64,000 bases of DNA from Desmodesmus armatus (Eukaryota; Chlorophyta; Chlorophyceae; Sphaeropleales; Scenedesmaceae): contig VIIQ02000149.1 in the NCBI GenBank assembly GCA_007449985.2, forward strand, positions 1-64,000. The letters run 5' to 3'. The notes below the pieces were generated by a model. It was given only the letters and a program-made list of their open reading frames with translations. It did no database searches and was not told the origin of the DNA. The position numbers were made by a program, and so were the translations under genes. Below, one piece after another: positions 11,370 through 21,900 of this stretch (position 1 is the stretch's first letter; each line of letters opens with the position of its first letter).

Positions 11370-14328
11370 GTGAGTGCAGTATGTGGCAATCTGTTTGCCA
11401 ACCGGAATTCGGAATGGATTTGTACACCCAGTGATCAACCACCACAGCCTGATGAAGCATGTGCGGGGCATCTGTGTGCACTGGCCTGCCGCCCCACCCC
11501 TCTCTTTTCAACAAACCCGTCCTGCCTTCAACCCGGAAGCAGTTTGCAGCACCCCCCTTCACCGGGCTAGCCCCCCCCCCCCCCCACACACACACACACA
11601 AATCCCACACATATGCTGCATACCCACACTCGTACTTTCCACCCCCTTCCCATTATGCAGTTGAACTGATGGGTGACCAGAGTCTGTTGGTGCTGTCAGG
11701 CCCCAAGCACAAACACCTCAGGGTGTTTCTGGCACCTGCTTTCAGCCCTGATTCAGTGGCTGCCCCCCCCCCCCCCCTTGTGCATCTGGTGACTCCTTCT
11801 CCCTCTTCACAACCCATGCACGCACACAAGCTGCACTCACACGGCTACCTTGCCCCCCCCCCCCCTGGCATGCCTGCAGTTGAGTTGATGGGTGACCAGA
11901 GTCTGTTGGTGCTGTCAGGCCCCAAGCACAAACACCTCAGGGGATTGCTGGCACCTGCCTTCAGCCCTGAAGCAGTGGCAGCAGCGATCCCCCCGCCATC
12001 GGCCCCCCTCCAGCAAAGACTGACACATATGCTGCATGACCACACTCCCCCCCCTCCCCACCGCCACGCAGTTGAGTTGATGGGTGACCAGAGTCTGTTG
12101 GTGCTGTCAGGCGCCAAGCACAAACACCTCAGGGGATTGCTAGCGCCCGCCTTCAGCCCTGAATCAGTTGCAGCAGCCACACCCCAGATTGTGCAGCTGG
12201 TGGGTAGGCACCTGCAAGAGTGGGCATCAGCTGGCAGTGAAGGGGTGGAGGGGCTTGAGGCACTCAAGCTACTCACCTTTGAGTTCATTGTGCAGGTAGG
12301 ATGGGGTTGGGCCGAGGGGAGGGGGGTTGGCGTGGGGGTGGGGGGGTGGGGGTGGTGGGGGGGTGGGGGTGGTACACAGCGCACGTGATGAAAACAAGAT
12401 AGAAGAGTGTAGAAACGATGGCAGATTGTAGAGCTGGTGGCATCTGCAGGAGTGGGCGTCAGCTGGCAGTGAGGGGGTGGTGGGGCTTGAAGCACTCAAG
12501 CTACTTACCTTTGAGTTCATTGTGCAGGTAGGGTGGGGGTGGGTGGGTGGGGGTGGGGGGGGGGCTGACCGAGGGGAGGTTGAGAGGGGGGGGGGGGGGG
12601 GGGTGAGGGGGGGGGGGGGGGGGGCTGGTGTGTTTAGTATTGTACACATCACATGTGATGCAGAACAGAAGAGTGCAGAAACAACGCCATATTTTGCAGA
12701 TTGTGCAGCTGTTGGTTCTTAGTTTGTGGGATTGGTGTGGGTGGACTGAGAGGATGGGGGCATCTGCAGGAGTGGGTTGCGATTGCCAGTGCGCGTAGGT
12801 TATCGTTACTGGGTGGGGGTGGGGGGGTGGGGTGGGGTGGGGGGGGGGGGGGCTGCAGAGCTGTACAACATGTTGACGCTCCATGACCCTTTACGGACCT
12901 GGATCAATGGCCTGCCTGCCTGACCAATGCTCAACACCCATCACATTTCACTATGCACACAGCTCATTTTCAATGTGCCTGGCCGTTTGCAACACTGTGC
13001 ACCCTGCGCACATGTGCTTGCTCCCCCCCCCCCCCCCCCGTTCGTACGCAATACATCACCCCCTCAGCGGGTGTTTGGTCGGCCGTACAGCGGTCCAGAG
13101 CTGCTGTCGTTGCACGCCACCTACCAAACCTGGATGAACGCCCTCTCGACCTGGCCACGACATGGTTGTACCATTGCAATGGTACACGCCCCGCCCCGCA
13201 TCCCGTCTTGCACACAAATCACTCTGTATCTCTGCTGTTGCGCAACAATTGCAACATCAAACCCCTGTCTTTGCACCCCACCCCCCTTCCCACCACCTCT
13301 TCCATTGTGACAGCTGGTGTTTGGCCGCCCCTACAGCCGCCAGGAGCTGCTCTCCCTCCACGCCACCTACCAAACCTGGATCAACGGCCTGCCAGCTTGG
13401 CCCTGGCTCAACATTCCCCTCACCCATATGCAGCAGCCCTCAAAGCTCGAGCCACGATGATGGACCATTTCCAGGCTGCAGTGGACGAGGGGAGGGCCAA
13501 GATGGCTGCTGGACAGGCGGTCGGTGGACTTTTAGGCAGCATGCTAGCAGCAGTTGATGAGAAAGGCAACAGGTGTGGCCTCAGCGGGCCGGGGGGGGGG
13601 GGGTCGTAAGGGGGGGGGGGGTGCTGGAAGTGGGGGTGAGTGTCATGGCTAGGCATTTCCTCTCAAGTGGACATGCAGCAGCCCTCACAGCACGAGGCAC
13701 AATGATGGACCATTTACAGGCTGCAGTGGATGAAGGGAGGGTGAGGATGGCTGCCGGGCAGGCGGTTGGTGGACTTTTAGGCAGCATGCTGGAAGCAGTT
13801 GATGAGCAGGGTGTCAGGTGGGTGTGCGTTTTTTGTCGTTTCTTGGGTGTTTTGGGGGCAGTGTTGTTTCTTGGGTCAAGGGGGGTGAAGGGAGGTGAAA
13901 GGGGTGGGTGGGTGGGAAGGTCGTGGGGTCTGAAAGGGGCTGCCCCTTTCACACCTCGCTTCACGCCCCCCTTCAAGTCCATCTGACCAAGGTGTGGAGG
14001 GGGGGGGGGTAGTGGTGTGTAGGGGGGTTGCCCGCCTAGTGTATTTTTGGGGGGGGGGGGGGTGTTGCGCTGCAAGTGGGGCTCGGCATGGCTTGGTAAT
14101 CACTCAAGTCAATATGCAGCAGCCCTCACAGCTCGAGCCACAATGATGGACCATTTCCAGGCTGCAGTGGACGAGGGCAGGGTTAGGATGGCGGCTGGAC
14201 AGGAGGTGGGGTGTTTGATAGGCAGCATGCTGCCAGCTGTCGATGGGGAGCATAACAGGTGAGTGCATGTGTGATCTATTAGGGAGGTAGGGAAGGAGGA
14301 AGGGGGCACATTCCCCCCACCCCACCTC

Positions 14329-14364
<36 letters not shown>

Positions 14365-14476
14365 CTGGCTGTCTCACAGTCTCACCGACCAGCAGGTGTG
14401 TGACAACATCCTGCTGCTGCTGTTCGCCGGCCATGACACCAGCAGCAACACACTCACAAATTCTGCCTGCTGCCGG

Positions 14477-14516
<40 letters not shown>

Positions 14517-14747
14517 ACCCACAGCCTGACCGACCAGCAGGTGTGTGACAGCATCCTGCTGCTGCTGTTTGCGGGCCATGACACCAGCAGCAGCACACTC
14601 ACAAATTCTGCCTGCTGCTGCTGCTGCTGCTGCTGCTGGGAGTCTCTAAGCCTGACCGACCAGCAGGTGTGTGACAACATCCTGCTGCTGCTGTTCGCCG
14701 GCCATGACACCAGCAGCAACACACTCACAAATTCTGCCTGCTGCCGG

Positions 14748-14790
<43 letters not shown>

Positions 14791-16259
14791 ACCCACAGCC
14801 TGACCGACCAGCAGGTGTGTGACAGCATCCTGCTGCTGCTGTTTGCGGGCCATGACACCAGCAGCAGCACACTCACAAATTCTGCCTGCTGCTGCTGCTG
14901 CTGCTGCTGCTGGGAGTCTCTAAGCCTGACCGACCAGCAGGTGTGTGACAACATCCTGCTGCTGCTGTTCGCCGGCCAGGACTCCAGCAGCAGCACACTC
15001 ACACAGTGCCTCAGCAACCTACTGCTGCTGCTGCTGCTGCTGCCTGCCCCGCAGTCTGACCGATCAGCAGGTTTGTGACAACATCCTGCTGCTGGTGTTT
15101 GCGGGCCATGACACCAGCAGCAGCACACTCACTCAGTGCCTCAGCAATCTACAGGACCACCCAAGGGGGATGGACAAGCTACGGGTGGAGCAGGCGCGAG
15201 TGACAGCTAAGCATGGCGAGACCATCACAGCAGCAGCACTGAGGGACATGCCGTATGCAGACGCTGTCATTAGGTGAGGGGTGACATTGTGGGGGTCTGG
15301 GGTTTGAGAGGGGGGGGGGTGTTTCCGCAGGAAGGAAGTTCTTGAATTAGTAAAGGGGGGGGGTATGTAGTCAGCCACCTACAGGACCACCCCAAGTTAT
15401 GGAACAGCTAAGGGATGAGCAGCTGCGGGTGACGGCCAAGCATGGCGAGACCATCACAGCAGCAGCACTGAGGGACATGCCGTATGCAGACGCTGTCATT
15501 AGGTGAGGGGTGACATTGTGGGGGTCTGGGGTTTGAGAGGGGGGGGGGGTGTTTCCGCAGGAAGGAAGTTCTTGAATTAGTAAAGGGGGGGGTATGTAGT
15601 CAGCCACCTACAGGACCACCCCCAAGTTATGGAACAGCTAAGGGATGAGCAGCTGCGGGTGACGGCCAAGCATGGCGAGACCATCACAGCAGCAGCACTG
15701 AGGGACATGCCGTATGCAGACGCTGTCATTAGGTGAGGGGTGACATTGTGGGGGTCTGGGGTTTGAGAGGGGGGGGGTGTTTCCGCAGGAAGGAAGTTCT
15801 TGAATTAGTAAAGGGGGGGGGGGTATGTAGTCAGCCACCTACAGGACCACCCCCAAGTTATGGAACAGCTAAGGGATGAGCAGCTGCGGGTGACGGCCAA
15901 GCATGGCGAGACCATCACAGCAGCAGCACTGAGGGACATGCCGTATGCAGATGCAGTCATCAGGTGACGGGTGGTGACGTTGTGGTGGTTTTTGTTTGTG
16001 TGTGGAGAGGGGGGGGGGGTGCAGGGGACGGGGGGTGCAAAGCACCTTGGTTCATTTGTGTGTGTGTGTGGGGGGGGGGGTGCCTCAGCAACCTACAGGA
16101 CCACCAAAGGGTGATGGACAAGCTACGAGTGGAGCAGGCGCGAGTAATGGCCAAGCATGGGGAGACCATTACTGCAGCAGCACTGAGGGACATGACATAT
16201 GCGGAGGCTGTCATCAGGTGAGGGGTACTACCAATGCGGCATTGTGGTGGTTTGGAGGT

Positions 16260-16290
<31 letters not shown>

Positions 16291-16587
16291 GGTCTGTTTC
16301 AGCAGGGAGAGAAGTTGTTTTGCAAGGGGTGAGGCAGGGAGGGGGGGAAAATGCAGTGCCTCAGCAACCTACATGACCAAGGGTGATGGGCAAACTACGG
16401 GAGGAGCAGGCGCAAGTGATGGCCAAGCAAAGGGAGACCATTACTGCAGCAGCACTGAAGGACATGACATACGCAGACGCTGTCATCAGGTGAGGGGTGG
16501 CATTGTGGTGGTTTTTGTTTGTGTGTGTGTGTGTGGGGGGGGGGGGGGTGCAGGGGACGGGGGTGCTAAGCACCTTGGTTCATGTGT

Positions 16588-16618
<31 letters not shown>

Positions 16619-16785
16619 GGGGGGAGTGCCTCAGCAACCTACAGGACCACCCAAGGGTGATGCAAGCTTTGAGGGAGAAGCAGCTGCGAGTGACGGCCAA
16701 GCATGGGGAGGAGGTCACAGCAGCAGCACTGAGGGACATGACGTACGCGGATGCTGTCATTGGTGAGGGGTGAATTGTGGGGGTG

Positions 16786-16817
<32 letters not shown>

Positions 16818-17971
16818 CTTCCACAGGAAGGAAGTTCTGGAATAGGTAAAAGGGGGGGGGGGGTATGCAGTCAGCAACCTGCAGGCTCATCCCCACTTCA
16901 AGGAAAAGCTACAGGTTGAGCAGATGCGAGTGACAACCAAGCATGGGGAGACAAGTGCAGCAGCAGCACTGAGGGATTAGGCGTACGCGGTTGGTGTCAT
17001 CAGGTGAGGGGTGGCACTGGGGTGTGAAAAAGCAATTCGAAAAGGGTGGTGGCGATTTGAAAGAAAAACGATTGTTTTTGCAAACAGTACCCCAATTTCG
17101 GCCCTGCTGCTGTTGCAGGGAGACGTTGCGCCGCGACCCAGTGGTGCAGATGCTGTTCCGAGTTGCTTTACGCGACTTCGAGCTGGACGGTTACACCGTG
17201 CCTGCGGGGAAGCAGCTGCTGTTGCCGCTCAAGTACCTCAGCGCCCACGATCCCCGCTGGGACGGAGAGGATCCCGGTGGCGAGTGGTGTCCCGACGCAT
17301 TTGTACCGGAGCGCATGCTGACGCCCTCGGGACAGAAGGGCGGCGACATCATGCCTTTCGGATATGGAGCGAGGTGAGGGCTCCGGGCGACATTTCTGCT
17401 GATGCTGTAGTGTTTTAATCCGCACGCAAGAGGGGATCTGACACAAGGGATCTGCTGAGTTCCCCAGTGCCAAACGGATTGCATCAATGAAGTTGTGCTG
17501 GTCAAAGGCTGCAGAGGGTTGGTGCTTTACGCTGCAGGTACTGTTTGGGCTCCGGCCTTGCCATGTCTGTAATACATTTTGTATGTGCTAGTGTACTCAG
17601 CAAACACTACATAGCATCGTAGTAATCTGCAGTGTCACATGGTGCTTTATGCTGCAGGTACTGTTTGGGCTCTGGCCTTGCCATGTCTGAAATGAAAGTG
17701 CTGCTAGCGCTGCTGGCACGCCACTACACCTTCACCGCTGACAACAACACAGAGTGGGTGCACACCATTGCCAAAGTGCCCAAGGTATGGCCAGGAGGGT
17801 GTGTGCGTTTTGGGGGGGGGACTTCCTTGCCATCCCTCATTAAGTGGTGTTGCCTGTTCACAGTGTTGGGCCGCCCACTTGAAGCCGTGTCCTGCAGTGC
17901 TGCTGCCGAATGACTGCTCTGTGCCGCTCAAGTGTGGTCTCAGAAAGGTTAAGGGGGAAGGATACAATTAG
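10716..17971 (+). CDS. Cytochrome P450 with tandemly duplicated exons
   Basis: Heme-thiolate monooxygenase; substrate unknown. The best single path is A3 11188-11369, B3 12072-12295, C3/D1 13314-13572, E6/F1 15055-15273, G 17119-17373, H 17658-17784 and terminal exon 17864-17971, about 455 aa without the N-terminus. Visible motifs are a C-helix-like [19 protein letters not shown], the I-helix FAGHDTSS with acid and Thr, the K-helix ETLR (ExxR) across the F/G junction, a PERM segment, and the heme loop FGYGARYCLG across the G/H junction. Together these resemble the CYP85 clan (CYP120/CYP26-like), an inference from the HKHLR and AGHDT context. Junction phases agree throughout except for one missing base near 13425 in C3/D1. 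Nearly every exon has extra copies, listed separately. The start codon is not established. Confidence 0.8.
11661..12797 (+). repeat. P450 exon B array (HKHLR exon), 3 copies plus 3'-half copies
   Basis: Starts are at 11661, 11880 and 12072, each after a CAG acceptor and reading [13 protein letters not shown] then KHKHLR. Copies 1 and 2 degenerate after the AFSP segment into C-rich sequence. Copy 3 is complete (224 nt, ends 12295 before GTAGGA). The 3' half, ending [14 protein letters not shown], recurs at about 12424-12527 with a GTAGGG donor, and as a further eroded relic at about 12697-12797. Confidence 0.85.
12857..13425 (+). repeat. P450 exon C array, 3 copies
   Basis: Copy 1 (about 12857-12910) is eroded: ELYNMLTLH then RTWINGLPA and a stop. 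Copy 2 (about 13072-13150) reads [20 protein letters not shown] and then diverges. Copy 3 (from 13314, acceptor TGTGACAG) reads [20 protein letters not shown], then [15 protein letters not shown], and runs directly into exon D copy 1. Confidence 0.8.
13425..14258 (+). repeat. P450 exon D array, 3 copies
   Basis: Copies end at 13572, 13817 and 14258, each before a GTG(T/G/A) donor. All encode AAL(K/T)AR(A/G)TMMDH then AAVDEGR and a GSML motif. D1 is fused to exon C3 but one base short for continuous frame at CTCACCCATATG. D2 begins about 13671 and D3 about 14113, both at an ATGCAG that could act as acceptor. D2 and D3 are open throughout. Confidence 0.85.
14380..15120 (+). repeat. P450 exon E array (I-helix exon), 6 copies
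   Basis: Copies begin at 14380, 14525, 14651, 14799, 14925 and 15055, after CACAG, CTCTAAG or CCCGCAG acceptors. Each encodes LTDQQVCD(N/S)ILLL(L/V)FAG and (H/Q)D(T/S)SS, i.e. the proton-relay acid and Thr/Ser of the I-helix. Copies 1-4 end in TLTNSACC and CTG repeats. Copy 5 extends to TLTQCLSNL and then CTG repeats. Copy 6 continues into exon F1. Copies 1+2 and 3+4 are nearly identical ~272-bp pairs, so a two-copy block was itself duplicated. Copy 5 has Q and S in place of H and T (FAGQDSSS). Confidence 0.9.
15139..17003 (+). repeat. P450 exon F array (J-helix to ExxR exon), 8 copies
   Basis: Copies end at 15273, 15502, 15732, 15963, 16217, 16489, 16762 and 17003, almost all before GTGAGG. 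All encode a DHP..M..LR.EQ.RV then [15 protein letters not shown] then YADAVIR segment. F1, F3, F4 and F5 are open. F2 has a 1-nt and F6 a 4-nt frame-changing deletion. F7 lacks the terminal AG. F8 has an in-frame TAG at about 16978. F2-F4 are about 230-bp near-identical units including intron G-runs. Confidence 0.9.
17538..17572 (+). repeat. Truncated copy of P450 heme-loop exon H
   Basis: CTGCAGGTACTGTTTGGGCT followed by CCGGCCTTGCCATGTCTG duplicates the start of exon H (17658), including acceptor and [10 protein letters not shown] codons. It then diverges into non-coding sequence with a stop. Confidence 0.8.
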
Positions 17972-18550
17972 CATTCCAGTGGCTTCTGGGCACCAAAACT
18001 GGAATCTGTGGTACATTAGGTGTCCTTAGGCTGCCCACCGACCATTTTGGCGAAACTCCCACCTCGAGCTTTAGGGGGACATCAGGGGTGTGATCAGGAA
18101 GTGACTAGTGAGGATTGCCTCCAATGCAGCAGCCAGGTAGCTACGATCTCTCATAGCAGTTGAAATAACCATCTATAATCCCTATAATACGCATTTTGCT
18201 GTGTGCAGCTCTGTGATGCTAGTAAAAGCATCTCAGCCAGCTGGAAAACCTGCACTAGCCATCATGGGCCCAAGAGTATCTTCGGACCACGCCACAGTCA
18301 ACGTAACATCTCATCAATACTAAGAAACGATTTGTTTACATGCTGCAGCAAGATCGACAGGCAAAATGTTTGCAGCAGATCTGGGTTCAGCAGAGTGACA
18401 AGTTTTGCCTGTACGTAATCGGACCCGGATAGCGAGAAAGAGATTGACAATTCAAATACAAACATATTTATCCTTGGCGACATAATAATTATAATAATGC
18501 TTCAGGGCCCCCTCCTAACCCAGTAACGCCATAGGATTACCTCCCATTGG
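17972..18550. other. P450 3' flank, no gene seen
   Basis: Sequence after the P450 stop codon, likely untranslated region and spacer. No splice-supported exon or RNA gene is visible. Confidence 0.4.
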
Positions 18551-18823
18551 CTTCACGCCCTGTAAGGACGGCGGGGTCAACCCTCCTGACACACTCTCCA
18601 AGCATTATTATCACACGGGGTGACACTTGGTAGAGGCAAAGTGCCCAAATCCTCATGGCTAGTTTTGCCCTGATCGTCCTCCCCAGGACCATCCTTGCTG
18701 CATCCCTGGGGCACAGCAGGCCCTAAAGTTGACCGGCCCAGGGCAGCATTGGCCCAGTTGGTGCAGTGCATCCCTGGGGACCTGGAGGTTGTAGAAAAAG
18801 TGCAAAGCCTTGCCAGCAGACCC

Positions 18824-18933
18824 CTGTGCTGCTCAATCCCGCCACCCCAATCAATTGTATCCTTCCCCCTTAATCGCATCTGCTCATCCTGTAGCTTCTC
18901 CATTGCCATTGGGTGAGCCAGTAGTTTGCGCAA
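18824..18933 (-). pseudogene. P450 exon F-like relic, opposite strand
   Basis: Read on the minus strand this gives KLLAHPMAMEKLQDEQMRLR, a clear match to the LQ.HP..M.KL..EQ.RV start of P450 exon F (closest by eye to F8, [18 protein letters not shown]). It stays open towards 18577, but the later residues show no P450 character. It also shares the 21-base string TTAAGGGGGAAGGATACAAT(T) with the last codons of the P450 gene at 17950-17970, in inverted orientation. Confidence 0.6.
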
Positions 18934-21900
18934 ACTTTATTTGAACCTGTAGATGGACGCATCAATGCATCCAACGATGTTGATGTGAATATTTTTCCAA
19001 TACCATGCTCAGTTGCTGCCGCTGCCTGTGCATCGCCTCTGTGCACTGGCTGCCTCTGTCTTTGTTGCACCACAGAACGGGCTGCCCTTGGTCGTGCGGC
19101 CCCTGGCGACATGCCCGTCTACCTGCCCGCCTGATGCATCAGGACCGCTGTGACGTCTTGGCGGTCTTCATGCAAGCTGCACGCATCAGCTGAGCCGATG
19201 GCTGCTTGTGGCTACTGTATCAGCCCGCTTCGAAGCGTCTTGTGTGGCTGTGGCTGTGGTGTGAAGTCTTGATCGGATATTGCGTGTTTGGCTTCAAGAG
19301 GCGCCCGTTGGATGCTGCCGGCGATGGTTCAACACATGAGTCCCATGTTGTGTCAACATCAGCGGAACAACTTCACGGCATTTGAGCGCGGTGAGACCTT
19401 GAAGCGATCGCGTGGCGACCACGCATGCGGATGGCAGGTGGCATGTTTGTCCATCGTCGGCCCATCCGTTATCATCATCATCCCTTTTGTGATCTTGCTG
19501 GCCTTTGATCACTGCTGTTTCGTCATGGGCGTCTTTTTTAGTAGGTCTTACTGTCCCTTGTACAACACGCTTGGTTGCAGAGCTAATAAGCACGGTCGCC
19601 CGGACGAAAAAGAAAATTCTTTGGGCGTCAACATCGTACCGCTTTCGCTTTCACGTGGTATCTTGGGTTTTAGTGTCCCAAGCGCAGAAGCCGTAGCTGA
19701 ATGGCGTATTGGCGAGAAGGCACGATCCCTGTCTGCGCAGGGTTCAAAGCACTTGGGTGTGTTTGTGTGTCTGCCGCACAACCTGTTGGTGTCAGGGTGA
19801 TGCAAGGCATGGTATCCCCCTATGGGTAACCGAAGGCGAAGGATGCAGATAGCGCAGAGGCGCAGGCTGCATGCAACCAGTCGTCGGTGTTCACCGTACA
19901 ATGTGCTGTGCGCTGATCTGTACATCTTACATTGTTGTGTGTGTCCACCTGCACAACCACAGCAGCAAACACATGCACAACCCTAGAACTATATAAATGC
20001 AAGGGGCCGCAACCCACATGAAGTGCTTGTCGTCATAGCATCGCTGAAATCTCCTCGTCCAAGACCGGCTGTACCTTGGGACAACCTTGGCCTTACCTGC
20101 AACAGCTCGCCCCGAACCTGTCGGGCCTCATATTGTTGTCGAGGGGACAACTGTTTCGCCGCACGGCCCTTGCATTCATTTGCAATTGTCTTCAACATTG
20201 TCGCACCTTGCGCCTTCTGCGCGTGTGTTCGGTGGCGGTTCACCTTGCTGGGCGGTTGACCACAGCTGCTACACGTTCTACATCTCCCTCGGCTATAATT
20301 ACAGCAAAAAAACGAGCATCGTTTTACAACATGACGGATACTGCCTGCAATGAACTTGGCTGCTGCGCGACACACCGTCCTTGATGGCCCAGCGCTTGAT
20401 AGCCAATGCCAGCAGCAAAAGGTGAGATGCAGCGCCAAAATCTGCACCAACCAACCATCTTGACCTTTTCACATTGATTGCAGGTCCGTGCCTGCTTGTC
20501 TGACAAGGTCGCTGCAGCTGACAGTAGGGCTTGCATATGCATGGAGGGAACCTGTTGCTTGCTAAGCCCACGCACGACAGACGCACTTGCCATGCACATT
20601 GTTGCATATGCAGCAGCATCACCAACGTTATGCAGCTGGAAAATGCCGTCTACCTGCAGAGGGCACAACAGCACATCTGTGCTGCTATACAGCTGCTCTA
20701 TCATGCACCTTCACAGATTTGCAGCAAAGCATGAGAAGCTGCAAGAGGGCATGCAGCCATCCTGTTGCAGTGTGTAGTGACAGCACAGAGCAAAGAAGGG
20801 GAATTGAGGCTACTGCAGTCACCCACGACTGACCCACGCTGTAACATGTTATAACGGTTGGGGGGGGGGGAGGGGGGGAGGGGCGCCCTGGGGGCCTGAA
20901 AACACAAAGATGCAGTATTTTTTGTAAAAAATATTGGTGCAGACGGCGCTGCAAGATCGTGCTGCACTTGTGAGAAAAGTGATTTTTTATTTTTATTTTT
21001 CGTCTTTCAATAAGCACACTAATAAAGAGGAGGGGGGGGGGCAGCCAGAAGATGCCGACCAGAAGGGTCGATCAAGTTGAGATCTGCAGGATGTGACTTG
21101 TGTGAGAGTTGATAGCATGTCACATTAGTTTTACAATTTAGCTGCATGCCTTGCATGTGCATGGGCGGGTTGCATTGTGGTTTGCACCCGTGTGCTGCTT
21201 CTTGGCAATGTTGTCAAGCTAAGTTGGCCCTTGCACAAAGCTGCCAGTGTAGCATCTTGTGCTTGTGACAGCAAGGGAGGGGCAACTGCTCCGTGCTAGC
21301 CCTTTTGCCAGTGCACAAGGGCTAGGAATGAGATGTGGTAAAAGGTGGGTGATCAAATTCTTGCACTTCTGGGACCACCCATGAGTCATCTGTGTGTAAC
21401 TGCAAGGTCATCACCCAAAAGCTGTGTTTTGGGTGTGGATCCATGTGTACCCAATATCCATTGATGTGCTAGCCTGCTAGCAGGGCGCCTCACAGAAACT
21501 TTCTTTTGAGGCATACATATGCCTGTGTACATTACATATATGCACGCCCAAGGGTAGGCCAGTCAGGGAGGCTGCCATGTTGTGTTTGCATGTACTCTTG
21601 CCCATTGCTCTTCTGCAGTGCGAGGCGAGGGTTCCTGTTTGTACTGTTTTGTTCCCAGCGTGGTTCTGCATGCATACAGCATTAATGCATCTTGGGGATC
21701 GTTGCTGTTTTGTGTTGGGGTGGGATTGTCTTTGCATGCCACGTTGAGGGTGTTAACCCATAACTGGTTTTCCGGGTCATATATGACCCAGGGCCTTTTC
21801 ATGCCTGGTGCTCTCAGTGCTTGGCATGGGTACACCACAGCACCCCATAAAATGTTGTATTAGGTCATACTGAAGCGTCACAGCCGGGCTGGACCCCCAG

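Noticed and set aside
19288..19800. 170-codon open frame with a hydrophobic segment
   Set aside because: No homology recognised, no codon bias and no splice context; kept only as a remark in the region entry.
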